DNA of 64,000 nt from Arthrobacter roseus (GTDB taxonomy: Bacteria > Actinomycetota > Actinomycetes > Actinomycetales > Micrococcaceae): positions 1,736,001 to 1,800,000 of the forward strand of contig NZ_JAFBCU010000001.1 in NCBI RefSeq assembly GCF_016907875.1, given 5' to 3'. Under the pieces are notes generated by a model. It ran no database searches, had not been told where the DNA came from, and was given only the letters and a program-made list of their open reading frames with translations. Position numbers and translations under genes: made by a program. Within the stretch, counting starts at the first letter, position 1. Each line of letters begins with the position of its first letter. Positions 29,662 to 39,298 of the stretch are shown here, piece by piece.

Positions 29662-31260
29662 GTGATCAATGTTTCGGAACTTGAACTCCGTGCCGGCGCC
29701 AGACTCCTTATGGGCGGTGTGTCATTTCGGGTGGACAAGGGCGACAAGATCGGACTGGTAGGTCGAAACGGCGCTGGGAAAACCACGCTGACACGGGTAC
29801 TGGCGGGGGAGTCGCTACCTGCCGGCGGCCACGTTACCCGTAACGGGGAAATCGGCTACTTGCCGCAGGATCCCCGAACCCCAAACATGGACCAGCTAGC
29901 CAGAGACCGGATTCTCTCGGCCCGCAACCTTGACGTCATCGTCGGCAAACTCAAGACGGCTCAGGACGACATGGCAAGCGAAGACACCATGATCCGCGAC
30001 AAAGCCATGTCCCGGTACGATAGGTTAGAGGCGGAATTCATCGCCGGGGGTGGGTATGCTGCTGAAGCAGAAGCGGCCGCCATTTCATCCAACCTCGCCC
30101 TGCCCGAACGAATTCTCGACCAGTCGCTGAAGACGCTCTCGGGCGGTCAGCGACGTCGTGTCGAACTGGCTCGAATTCTTTATTCTGGGGCGGACACCAT
30201 GCTTCTGGACGAGCCCACCAACCACCTGGATGCTGATTCCATCACCTGGCTGCGCGACTTCCTGAAGAATCATCACGGCGGGCTCATCGTCATAAGCCAC
30301 GACGTCGATCTGATCGAGGCCACCGTCAACAAGGTTTTTTACCTCGACGCGAACAGAGCCACCATCGACATTTACAATATGGGATGGAAGCGATACCAGC
30401 TTCAGCGTGAGACGGATGAGCGTGCACGCCGTCGTGAACGAGCCAACGCTGAAAAGAAGGCCGGCGTCCTGATGGACCAGGCCAACAAGATGAAGGCCAA
30501 AGCGACCAAGGCTGTTGCTGCACAGAACATGGCCCGTCGTGCCGAACGACTTCTTGCGGGTCTGGACGAAGTACGCGCTCAGGACCGTGTGGCGGCACTG
30601 AGGTTCCCAGAGCCTTCATCCTGTGGCCGAACCCCTATGACCGCTGAGGGGCTCAGCAAGTCCTATGGATCGCTGGAGATCTTCACCGACGTGGATCTCG
30701 CCATCGACCGCGGGTCCCGCGTAGTTATCCTCGGACTGAACGGCGCTGGGAAAACCACACTTCTGCGAATGCTGGCAGGAGTGGATTCACCCGACACAGG
30801 AAAAGTGATCCCTGGCCACGGGCTCAAAGTGGGTTACTACGCTCAGGAACACGAAACACTAGATACTGGCCGTACGGTCTTAGAGAACATGCGTTCTTCC
30901 GCCCCGGATATGCAAGACGCCGAAGTGCGCGGCATCTTGGGATCGTTCCTCTTTTCCGGTGACGACGTGAACAAGCCTGCCGGGGTTCTCTCCGGTGGCG
31001 AAAAAACACGTCTGGCGCTGGCCACCATCGTGGCTTCTTCAGCCAACGTCCTATTGCTGGACGAACCCACCAACAACCTCGACCCAGCCAGCCGCGCTGA
31101 AATTCTGGGAGCTTTACAGAACTACAGCGGGGCAGTGGTTATGGTCAGTCACGACGAAGGTGCTGTCGAGGCACTGAATCCGGAGCGTGTTGTCCTACTG
31201 CCCGATGGCGTGGAGGACCTCTGGAACGAGGACTACCTCGATCTGGTGACACTGGCCTGA
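29662..31260 (+). CDS. ABC-F family ATPase (EttA/Uup-like)
   Basis: A 532-residue soluble protein with two ABC domains. The first has Walker A VGRNGAGKTTLTR (about 33-45), signature TLSGGQRRRVELAR and Walker B MLLDEPTNHLD; the second has LGLNGAGKTTLLR (about 357-369), VLSGGEKTRLALA and LLLDEPTNNLD. Between them lies the basic interdomain linker rich in Arg/Lys/Ala (RARRRERANAEKK..., about 250-310), the feature by which ABC-F proteins reach the ribosomal E site. It lacks membrane segments. Probably a housekeeping translation factor rather than antibiotic resistance, as no resistance genes surround it. Confidence 0.92.
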   Translation: MINVSELELRAGARLLMGGVSFRVDKGDKIGLVGRNGAGKTTLTRVLAGESLPAGGHVTRNGEIGYLPQDPRTPNMDQLARDRILSARNLDVIVGKLKTAQDDMASEDTMIRDKAMSRYDRLEAEFIAGGGYAAEAEAAAISSNLALPERILDQSLKTLSGGQRRRVELARILYSGADTMLLDEPTNHLDADSITWLRDFLKNHHGGLIVISHDVDLIEATVNKVFYLDANRATIDIYNMGWKRYQLQRETDERARRRERANAEKKAGVLMDQANKMKAKATKAVAAQNMARRAERLLAGLDEVRAQDRVAALRFPEPSSCGRTPMTAEGLSKSYGSLEIFTDVDLAIDRGSRVVILGLNGAGKTTLLRMLAGVDSPDTGKVIPGHGLKVGYYAQEHETLDTGRTVLENMRSSAPDMQDAEVRGILGSFLFSGDDVNKPAGVLSGGEKTRLALATIVASSANVLLLDEPTNNLDPASRAEILGALQNYSGAVVMVSHDEGAVEALNPERVVLLPDGVEDLWNEDYLDLVTLA

Positions 31261-31294
31261 TCCGGTCGATCCCGGGTGGATGGAAGCGAGTGGG

Positions 31295-32164
31295 CTATTG
31301 GTAGCCCTGCGCATCGAGTAGAGCGTCTTCTTCCTCTTCCGCCGTGGGACGTGACGATTTCCGCGACGGTTTTGGGGCCGTGTGTTTCCACGCCTGATGC
31401 ATGCCGTCTTGGTCCTGCCCAAGTTCTTTTGCGGCCGCGTTGGATAGCGCCTGTTGACGTGCCGCGTACCCCAGACCGACGAAGCCCAACAGCCCGAAGG
31501 CGAACCATTGCAGAGAATAGGAGAGGTGCGGCCCAGTGTCTATATCGGGTTTCGGCAGCGCGCGCGGAGCCGTTGCAGAGGAGGGATCCTCGCTTCCGAG
31601 AAGCCCGTAGCTGCCCGTGAATATCGGATAGTTGAGTTGCTGCTGATACGCGTTTAGGTTGATCGAAGCCAGTTGGCCTTGTGGTGCTCCCGCCCGCACA
31701 TCCGGTTCGGCCGGCTTGATCCTTGCGATGACGGAGACCTCGCCCTGCGGCGGAGGCGGCACAGTATCGGGATGGCCGGCGTTGTTGTTTCCGATGGGCA
31801 ACCAACCGCGGTTGATGATGACCGTTGCTCCGCTCTCCAGATGCAGCGGAACGAGAACCTCATACCCTGGTCGGCCGCTGAATGGCCGGTTGCGCACGAC
31901 ACGGGTATCCTCCGTCGCGTAAGTTCCTTCCATGGAGACGGGTGTCCATTCCGTGGACGGTTTGAAGTCTTCAAACACTCCGCCGACGTCGGCGAACGGA
32001 ACAGGTGTCTGGCTGTAGTTTGCGGCGACTCTGTCGACCGTCGCCACAGCTAGATCCCGACGGTCCATCTGCCACGAGCCAAGGGCAGAGCACGCAGCCG
32101 CAAAGGCTACGGTCAGTACGAGCCATCCAATCCAGCGGCCGGAGAAGAGGAATCCATACCTCAC
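31295..32164 (-). CDS. SURF1 family cytochrome oxidase assembly protein
   Basis: A 289-residue SURF1/Shy1 protein with an N-terminal helix (about 10-30) and a C-terminal one (about 214-234) enclosing a periplasmic domain with RVVRNRPFSGRPGYEVLVPL and INRGWLP. It helps insert heme A into cytochrome aa3 subunit I. A charged tail (RKSSRPTAEEEEDALL) follows the last helix. Its start overlaps the upstream small gene by four bases; together with DUF3099 they form a minus-strand operon. Confidence 0.93.
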   Translation of the reverse strand: MRYGFLFSGRWIGWLVLTVAFAAACSALGSWQMDRRDLAVATVDRVAANYSQTPVPFADVGGVFEDFKPSTEWTPVSMEGTYATEDTRVVRNRPFSGRPGYEVLVPLHLESGATVIINRGWLPIGNNNAGHPDTVPPPPQGEVSVIARIKPAEPDVRAGAPQGQLASINLNAYQQQLNYPIFTGSYGLLGSEDPSSATAPRALPKPDIDTGPHLSYSLQWFAFGLLGFVGLGYAARQQALSNAAAKELGQDQDGMHQAWKHTAPKPSRKSSRPTAEEEEDALLDAQGYQ

Positions 32165-32399
32165 GTGTCGCTGTCCTTTCCGTGCATCGGGACGGTCTCT
32201 TTCCAGAGCCCCCGGGAATTGAGGTAGTCCTCCAACCAGTTGCGGTGCCCGCCGCAGGCGAGCCAGATCTTGCGCCGGTCCGGCGTGTGTATTTTCGGGT
32301 TATTCCAGAGAAGTTGCCAGGCTGCCTTGTCGCCGCAGGCCTTCCGTGAACAAATCGGTTCTGCTGGTGTGTCCTGCCCCGAGCGGGTTGCCAGTTGGT

Positions 32400-32412
<13 letters not shown>
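32161..32412 (-). CDS. Small Cys/His protein, conserved in actinobacteria
   Basis: An 83-residue protein with CSRKACGDKAAW and WLACGGHRNWLEDYL. The Cys-x4-Cys plus Cys-x2-His spacing looks like a small zinc-binding fold. Similar short proteins beside SURF1 genes are sometimes annotated acetone carboxylase, a name not supported by anything seen here. It overlaps the DUF3099 stop by 13 bp and the SURF1 start by 4 bp, so it is surely translated within that operon. Confidence 0.8.
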
Positions 32413-33653
<1,241 letters not shown>

Positions 33654-33683
33654 CCACTTATTTAGTACCTGAAGGGAGACTCC

Positions 33684-34427
33684 ATGGGACAGCTTGAAGG
33701 AAAGACTGCGATCGTCACGGGATCATCGCGTGGGATCGGTGCCGATGTGGCACACCTGCTAGCGGCCGAAGGCGCCGCAGTCGTCATCAATTATCGTCAG
33801 AAGGCGCCACGAGCCAACAAAGTGGTTTCGACCATCGAAGCTGCCGGCGGTCGTGCGGTGGCCGTCGGTGCGGATCTGACCGACGCGACCGGTGCGGAGG
33901 CTTTGGTGAGTGCAGCTAAGGAGGCTTTCGGCGGTCTCGATGTGCTGGTGCTGAACGCCTCGGGGGGGATGGAAGCGGCCATGGGAGAGGGCTACGCACT
34001 CCGTCTCAACCGTGACGCGCAGGTGGACTTGCTGAAGACTGCCGCAGAGGTGATGCCCGCGGGTTCACGGGTTGTCTTTGTCACCAGTCATCAAGCCCAC
34101 TTCATCAATACTGTTGAAACGATGCCGGAGTATGAAGCTGTCGCTCGCAGCAAGCGCGCAGGCGAAGACGCGCTTCGTGAGCTTGTCCCTGAGCTCGAAC
34201 AGAAGGGGATTTCGCTCGTGGTCGTCTCCGGAGACATGATTGAAGGCACTGTGACGGCAACTCTGCTTGATCGGGCAAACCCGGGCGCTATCGAGGCCCG
34301 CCGTGCTGAAGCCGGCCGGTTGTACTCAGTGCAGGAGTTTGCGGCTGAAATCGTGGCCACGGTGAGCGCTGATGTACCCAGCGGACACACTGAATATGTG
34401 GGCGGGGCGGGGACTTTCCTGCAATAG
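33684..34427 (+). CDS. SDR with FabL/FabI-like Tyr-x6-Lys motif (putative enoyl reductase)
   Basis: A 247-residue SDR with classical cofactor loop TGSSRGIG (about 12-19) and VLNASGG instead of NNAG. The usual Tyr-x3-Lys is absent: at the YAASK position it has VARSK, but a Tyr stands three residues earlier, giving YEAVARSK, i.e. Tyr-x6-Lys. That spacing with a classical TGxxxGIG loop is the signature of FabL-type enoyl-ACP reductases. It follows fabG by 30 bp with AAGGGAGA before the ATG. A role in the last reductive step of fatty acid elongation is inferred, not shown. Confidence 0.78.
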   Translation: MGQLEGKTAIVTGSSRGIGADVAHLLAAEGAAVVINYRQKAPRANKVVSTIEAAGGRAVAVGADLTDATGAEALVSAAKEAFGGLDVLVLNASGGMEAAMGEGYALRLNRDAQVDLLKTAAEVMPAGSRVVFVTSHQAHFINTVETMPEYEAVARSKRAGEDALRELVPELEQKGISLVVVSGDMIEGTVTATLLDRANPGAIEARRAEAGRLYSVQEFAAEIVATVSADVPSGHTEYVGGAGTFLQ

Positions 34428-34445
34428 ACGCGAAGTCCGGACCTG

Positions 34446-35360
34446 TTAGAGCTCGACGAAGTGCCGCACGATATCCAGCTGCGGGACGTCGATGGTGCAT
34501 GTGGCTGCAGCCCGGACCACTGGCTTGGCGTTGAAAGCAACGCCAAGCCCGGCGGCGGCCAGCATATCGAGGTCATTTGCCCCGTCGCCGATGGCGATGG
34601 TGTGCTCCATAGCGACTCCTATTTCTGCGGCCCAAGACCGCAGGAGTCGCTCCTTGACGGCACGGTCCACCACAATGCCCTCCACGGTGCCAGTCAGCTT
34701 TCCCCCAGAGACGCCCAGCACGTTGGCACGGGAATAGGTCAGTCGGAGCCGTTTGACCAGCGGCTCCAGTATCTGGGTGAAGCCTCCGGAGACGACGGCG
34801 ACAGCGTGCCCGGCGGTGAGAAATGCGTTTATGAGCACTTCAGCCCCGTCGCTGAGCTCAATATGCTTGGCTACGGTTTCGAATACGGACTCAGGCAGAC
34901 CTGCTAGTGCGGCGACTCGCTGGTGCAGACTCTGCCTGAAGTCCAGTTCGCCACGCATGGCGGCGTCCGTGATCGCTGCCACTTCGGCTTCCCGACCCGC
35001 ATACACGGCCAGGAGCTCGATGACTTCCTGCTTGATCAGCGTTGAGTCCACGTCCATGACCAATAGTTTGCGAGTGTGCTCCAACAGTGCCGGTGGAACG
35101 ACCGCGGCTCCGACCTGGGGTGCGGCCACAGTCCTCGCCGCGAGGGCAGTATTGACTGCCCTGCGTATGTCGAACAGGTTCGGCTGCGCTGCGCGGAAAA
35201 GCATTCGCTCGGTTACGTACGCATCCCCGCCGCCGCTGGTTGTCTGCATGAGGCTGGCACCGAGTTTTTCCACGGTGCATTGGATGGACGACAAGTGGTT
35301 GGCTTCGATCTGCGGTCCGTAGCAGATCACCGCGAAGTCGGCTGCGGCCGGATTGTTCAT
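34446..35360 (-). CDS. serB: Phosphoserine phosphatase SerB
   Basis: A 304-residue HAD-family phosphatase releasing serine from phosphoserine. Motif I VMDVDSTLIKQEVIELLA (nucleophile Asp about residue 102), motif II VAVVSGGFTQI, and motif III/IV IAIGDGANDLDMLAAAGLGVAFNAKP are all intact. The N-terminal 85 residues form the ACT-like regulatory part seen in actinobacterial SerB. Convergent with the preceding SDR gene and divergent from the ABC ATPase. Confidence 0.95.
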   Translation of the reverse strand: MNNPAAADFAVICYGPQIEANHLSSIQCTVEKLGASLMQTTSGGGDAYVTERMLFRAAQPNLFDIRRAVNTALAARTVAAPQVGAAVVPPALLEHTRKLLVMDVDSTLIKQEVIELLAVYAGREAEVAAITDAAMRGELDFRQSLHQRVAALAGLPESVFETVAKHIELSDGAEVLINAFLTAGHAVAVVSGGFTQILEPLVKRLRLTYSRANVLGVSGGKLTGTVEGIVVDRAVKERLLRSWAAEIGVAMEHTIAIGDGANDLDMLAAAGLGVAFNAKPVVRAAATCTIDVPQLDIVRHFVEL

Positions 35361-35464
35361 AAAGGCTCCATCGTGTATCGAGTGGCAGGGTGCATGGCGT
35401 TGGTCGCGGCTTCGGCATTCGACGAATCGCCAACCAGTCCTTTTTTAGCCTAGTGTCTAGTGCT

Positions 35465-36247
35465 ATGAATGATGTTCTTGAGTTTGCCGGGGTCAGTGTG
35501 GTCCGTGGCCGAAAGACGCTGCTCAACAGCGTCGACTGGAAGATCAGCGAGGGCGAGCGCTGGGTCGTCATGGGGCCCAACGGAGCGGGAAAAACCACGC
35601 TCCTCCAGTTGGCCGCCGGACGGCTCCATCCCACGAGCGGTGTCGCGGGAATTCTCGGCGAGGTACTCGGCGCCGTCGATGTCTTTGAACTGCGCCCCAG
35701 GATTGGACTTGCTTCTGCTGCACTGGCTGCCCAGATCCCTGCTGGAGAGACCGTGCTCGACGCCGTGGTGACTGCTTCCTACGGTGTCACCGGAAGGTGG
35801 CGTGAGCACTATGAGAAGCTCGATGAACGTCGGGCTTTTGCGCTGTTGGATCACTGGGGCGTGTCCACGCTCATGAATAGGACGTTTGGCTCGCTCAGTG
35901 AGGGCGAACGCAAGCGCGTACAGATTGCGCGGGCGCTCATGACTGACCCGGAGTTGCTCATGCTGGACGAACCAGCAGCGGGGCTGGATCTCGCTGGACG
36001 GGAGTATTTGGTGAAACGACTCTCCGAGCTGGCGCGGGACGAGGAATCTCCGGCCATGGTGCTGGTAACGCATCATCTGGAAGAGGTCCCCCCAGGTTTC
36101 ACTCACGCACTGCTGCTCAATGACGGTGCGGTTGTCGCCAGCGGCCCCGTCGATGAAGTGCTTACCGAAGAGAACCTGTCTGCTGCTTTCGGACTACCGC
36201 TCTTGGTCAACCACACCGATGGCCGCTACAGCGCAATCGCCCGCTAG
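35465..36247 (+). CDS. ABC transporter ATP-binding protein (orphan)
   Basis: About 260 residues with Walker A VMGPNGAGKTTLLQ (about 37-50), signature LSEGERKRVQIARAL (Gly-Gly replaced by Glu-Gly), Walker B LLMLDEPAAGLDL and H-loop VTHHLEE. It resembles the FhuC/ModF-like iron or molybdate ATPases but no permease or binding protein is next to it. TAGTGT stands 8 bases before the ATG, compatible with a leaderless transcript; a frame from 35390 is longer but unsupported. The TauE/SafE gene starts 9 bp downstream. Confidence 0.86.
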   Translation: MNDVLEFAGVSVVRGRKTLLNSVDWKISEGERWVVMGPNGAGKTTLLQLAAGRLHPTSGVAGILGEVLGAVDVFELRPRIGLASAALAAQIPAGETVLDAVVTASYGVTGRWREHYEKLDERRAFALLDHWGVSTLMNRTFGSLSEGERKRVQIARALMTDPELLMLDEPAAGLDLAGREYLVKRLSELARDEESPAMVLVTHHLEEVPPGFTHALLLNDGAVVASGPVDEVLTEENLSAAFGLPLLVNHTDGRYSAIAR

Positions 36248-36256
36248 GACCGTTTC

Positions 36257-37030
36257 ATGGAAATGCTCCACGCTGCCCTGATACTTCTGGGGGGTCTATG
36301 GGCCGGAACGATCAATACGATTGTGGGCTCCGGGACTCTGGTGACCTTCCCCATCCTGGTTGCGCTTGGTTACGCACCGGTCACCGCAACCATCAGCAAT
36401 GCCATGGGCCTCATCGCCGGGAACGTCTCCGGTGCCTGGGGCTACCGTCGAGAGCTGCAGGGACTGCGTCGGACGCTCATGACGCTGCTTCCAGCATCCT
36501 TGGTCGGCGGTGTCACTGGCGCAGCTCTTCTGCTGAATCTGCCGGAAGAAGTTTTTGGTAACGTGGCGCCGTTCCTGATCGTTCTGGCCTTGAGTTTCGT
36601 CATTTTCCAGCCCAAGCTGCAGCAGTGGGTCCGCCGACGAGCTACGGCTTCAGCAGCTCATGAAGCCCACCCGGCTCTGCTGCTGGTTCTTGTGTACCTC
36701 GCAGGAGTTTACGGCGGTTACTTTGTTGCAGCCCAAGGGATATTGCTGGTGGGAATTCTCGGAGTGTTCCTTCAGGGAACCATGCAGCAGGCGAACGCCA
36801 TCAAGAACATCCTTGTTCTGGCGGTAAACGTCATTGCGTCGATTTCCTACATGCTGTTCGCCTTCGACCGTATCGAGTGGGTGGTGGTTGCGCTGATCGC
36901 CGTCAGCTCCTTGATCGGTGGCGTGGTGGGAGCGGCCGTGGGACGGCGGTTGAAACCCGTGGTGCTACGCAGTGCAATCGTGGTGCTGGGCTGCCTGGCC
37001 CTGTGGGTCATGGTTGCGCCAAGACTATGA
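36257..37030 (+). CDS. TauE/SafE (DUF81) membrane permease
   Basis: A 257-residue protein with about eight hydrophobic helices and the two repeats of the TauE/SafE family (GTINTIVGSGTLVTFP at the start, and GGYFVAAQGILLVGILGVFL in the middle). Members export or import sulfite, sulfoacetate or other organosulfonates; the substrate here is unknown. Its stop overlaps the start of the methyltransferase gene (ATGA). Confidence 0.9.
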   Translation: MEMLHAALILLGGLWAGTINTIVGSGTLVTFPILVALGYAPVTATISNAMGLIAGNVSGAWGYRRELQGLRRTLMTLLPASLVGGVTGAALLLNLPEEVFGNVAPFLIVLALSFVIFQPKLQQWVRRRATASAAHEAHPALLLVLVYLAGVYGGYFVAAQGILLVGILGVFLQGTMQQANAIKNILVLAVNVIASISYMLFAFDRIEWVVVALIAVSSLIGGVVGAAVGRRLKPVVLRSAIVVLGCLALWVMVAPRL

Positions 37031-37839
37031 GCATAGTAAATATTGACGGGCCCGAAGACCCGCGGGTGTCTGATTACAGGTCATTGACGGACACTCGTTT
37101 GCGACAGTTGCGGGAGCCATCTGAAGGGCTGTACATCGCGGAAAGCTCAACGGTGCTGCGCCGTGCCCTGGAAGCCGGGCACCTCCCGAGGTCATTCTTT
37201 ATGACCGGTAAATGGGTCAAGGACCTCGCGGACATCATCGAGGCACATCCGGATGTTCCCACGTTTATCGGCGACGACGCGACGCTTGAGTCCATCACCG
37301 GATTCCATCTGCACCGAGGTGCGCTGGCGGCAATGCACCGTCCAGCACCTCGCAGCCTGGAGAGCTTGCTTGACGGCGCACGCCGGGTGGTCATTCTTGA
37401 GGACATTGTTGACCATACGAACATCGGTATGGTTTTCCGGTCGGCGGCGGCGCTGCAGGCCGATGCTGTATTGATCAGTCCTGAGTGTGCTGACCCCCTT
37501 TACCGGCGAGCAGTCCGGGTTAGTATGGGCGCCGTGTTCCAAGTCCCGTGGGCACGATTGACGTCGTGGCCGGACCAACTCCAGAAATTGAAAGCGCACG
37601 GGTTTCTGACAGTCGCCCTTACCCTGACGCCCGACGCGCTGGACATTGACGCATTCGGTGCCCGGGACATTTCCCGGCTGGCACTCATCCTCGGCACTGA
37701 AGGGCCGGGGCTGAAAGCAGAAAGCGTTTCGGCAGCGGATGTGGCCGTGCGCATCCCCATGCACAACGGGGTCGACTCTTTGAATGTTGCGACCGCGGGC
37801 GCGCTAGCACTGTGGGAATGTCGGCCCGCTCAGGCCTGA
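37027..37839 (+). CDS. SpoU/TrmH family rRNA/tRNA methyltransferase
   Basis: A 270-residue SPOUT methyltransferase. An N-terminal L30e-like substrate domain (about 1-105) is followed by the knot domain with ILEDIVDHTNIGMVFRSAA (motif 1, Asn and Arg), LALILGTEGPGL (motif 2) and VAVRIPMHNGVDSLNVATAGALALWE (motif 3), all intact. Family members 2'-O-methylate rRNA or tRNA riboses. I take the ATG at 37027, overlapping the preceding stop, over a longer frame inside the permease gene. Confidence 0.93.
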   Translation: MSIVNIDGPEDPRVSDYRSLTDTRLRQLREPSEGLYIAESSTVLRRALEAGHLPRSFFMTGKWVKDLADIIEAHPDVPTFIGDDATLESITGFHLHRGALAAMHRPAPRSLESLLDGARRVVILEDIVDHTNIGMVFRSAAALQADAVLISPECADPLYRRAVRVSMGAVFQVPWARLTSWPDQLQKLKAHGFLTVALTLTPDALDIDAFGARDISRLALILGTEGPGLKAESVSAADVAVRIPMHNGVDSLNVATAGALALWECRPAQA

Positions 37840-37848
37840 GCAATCTGG

Positions 37849-38808
37849 GTGCGTCGGGTTATCTCTGCACCGTCGCAGTGGCACAATCATGGGGTGGGGT
37901 ACAACCAGCCTTCTGGTGGACGCGGCCCGGCCGTGAGGGCTGGACTGGTAGTTGTCTGTGCGGCCATGTTAGGTCTGTCCATGACTGGTTGCGGGCCATT
38001 GGAGAGTCAGTTGGAGGAGCGCGCTTCGGCCAGCGCTTCTGCGGTGCAGACTCACCGTCCTGCCGTGGTGATGGGTACACCAAACGCGGACCCATCGATG
38101 GCACGGTCCGAGACGAAGGTGTCTTCAACCTAGGCTCCCTCACCGAGCTTCACGCTGACCGCCGTTCAGGCGGATATGAGCGTGGAGGTACAGCAGGCAT
38201 GCGGGCCCTTGCTCAGCAGAACTGGTAGCCCTGTTCCACCAGAGGTCGTGGGGGAGTGCATTGCACAATCCATGCAGTCCGGAGGGTCCTACACTGCGGA
38301 GATTGAGACGAGTGGTACGAGTTTACCCGGAGGCGAACACCACGCTCAGGTGCGCACGGGAGCTACTTTTGCAGCGCGGGTGACCAGCGAGGCGGGTACG
38401 GATCTGTACATTGGCAACGATGGCGGGCGGCTGTCCGGACGAAACGGAACGGTCGACGTCGACCCCGAGGGCGGTCCTGACGAGACGTCCGCAGCGATCG
38501 TTGTGCAAGCTGCGGAACACCTCCTGAACCCGACGACCCTGAAGTTGCTCTTGGCGGGGGCAAAGTCTTTAAACGTAAATTACGCACCGGAGACCGCTGA
38601 TACAGAAGGCGCTGTTGTGCGCCTGACAGGCTTTGGTATCTAAGCCATTCAGGGCGTCGACACGGTATCCGTTGACTTGGTTCTCGACCCCCTCTGCCGG
38701 CCGATCCGCCTTGATATCATCGGCACAGCACAGTCCATCCCGGCTTCGACGTCCGTCATCTACTCTGGGTGGGGCGATGAACTTCCAGGATTGACATCGA
38801 TCCCGTAG
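37849..38808 (+). pseudogene. Lipoprotein, interrupted by two in-frame stops
   Basis: One reading frame from 37849 to the TAG at 38806-38808 carries a lipoprotein-like start (AGLVVVCAAMLGLSMTGCG, lipobox Cys at about residue 48) and a conserved-looking body, but is cut by TAG at 38131-38133 and TAA at 38641-38643. No frameshift is needed to join the three parts (95, 169 and 54 codons). The body (GGSYTAEIETSGTS, TDLYIGNDGGRLSG, LDPLCRPIRLDI) resembles LppX/LprAFG-type or related actinobacterial lipoproteins, but I cannot name the family firmly. The middle piece starting at 38176 could be translated only without a signal peptide. Confidence 0.75.
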
Positions 38809-38850
38809 ATCGAATTGCTCATTGGGTCCTCGGGTGCGATATAGTGAGGA

Positions 38851-38926
38851 GCTGGTCAAACTGACCTCAAGCAATTTTTCGCCATTTGTGTCTGGCAAAA
38901 TCCAGACGATTACAGAAGGTATTACC
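38851..38926 (+). promoter_or_regulatory. Promoter region of rpmE2
   Basis: Upstream of the L31 gene a TATAGT hexamer occurs in GGGTGCGATATAGTGAGG at about 38840, with TTGCTC 19 bases earlier, a weak but plausible sigma-A promoter. The following 80 bases are A/T-rich leader ending in GAAGGT before the GTG. No zinc (Zur) box could be recognised by eye, although L31B genes are often zinc-regulated. Confidence 0.35.
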
Positions 38927-39181
38927 GTGCAGACTGATATTCACCCGAAATACCAGCCCGTCGTTTTCAACGACCTGGCTTCTGACGTCAAGTTCTTGAC
39001 GCGCTCCACTGTTTCCTCGGACAAGACCATCGAATGGGAAGATGGCAACACCTACCCCATCATCGATGTGGAAATCTCCTCCGAATCGCACCCGTTCTAC
39101 ACGGGCAAGCAGCGCATCATGGACTCGGCTGGACGTGTCGAGCGCTTCAACCAGCGTTTCAAGGGCTTCGGCAAGAAGTAG
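38927..39181 (+). CDS. rpmE2: 50S ribosomal protein L31 type B
   Basis: An 84-residue L31. It has the family pattern [40 protein letters not shown] and the closing [13 protein letters not shown], and no Cys at all, so it is the zinc-free type B paralogue. Such proteins replace zinc-binding L31 when zinc is scarce. The GTG at 38927 gives the usual family start; a longer frame from 38822 does not match. A strong terminator follows. Confidence 0.96.
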   Translation: MQTDIHPKYQPVVFNDLASDVKFLTRSTVSSDKTIEWEDGNTYPIIDVEISSESHPFYTGKQRIMDSAGRVERFNQRFKGFGKK

Positions 39182-39221
39182 TAACGCGTGTCGGCTGCAT
39201 AGTGAGTCGCAAAAATCATGG

Positions 39222-39258
39222 CGAATGGTCCGTCCGGGAACACCGGGCGGACCATTCG
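39222..39258 (+). terminator. Rho-independent terminator after rpmE2
   Basis: A 16-bp stem (39222-39237 with 39243-39258; one G-U pair) with a five-base loop, 40 bases after the L31 stop and followed by TGTTTAAG. It isolates rpmE2 from the lipoate ligase gene that begins 41 bases later. Confidence 0.8.
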
Positions 39259-39298
39259 TGTTTAAGGGTGAAGACAACGGAAGACAAGGTGGGACCCA

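Noticed and set aside
36877-37026. N-terminal extension of the SpoU methyltransferase
   Set aside because: It lies wholly inside the TauE/SafE gene in another frame and adds residues without family similarity; the ATGA overlap at 37027 is a better start.
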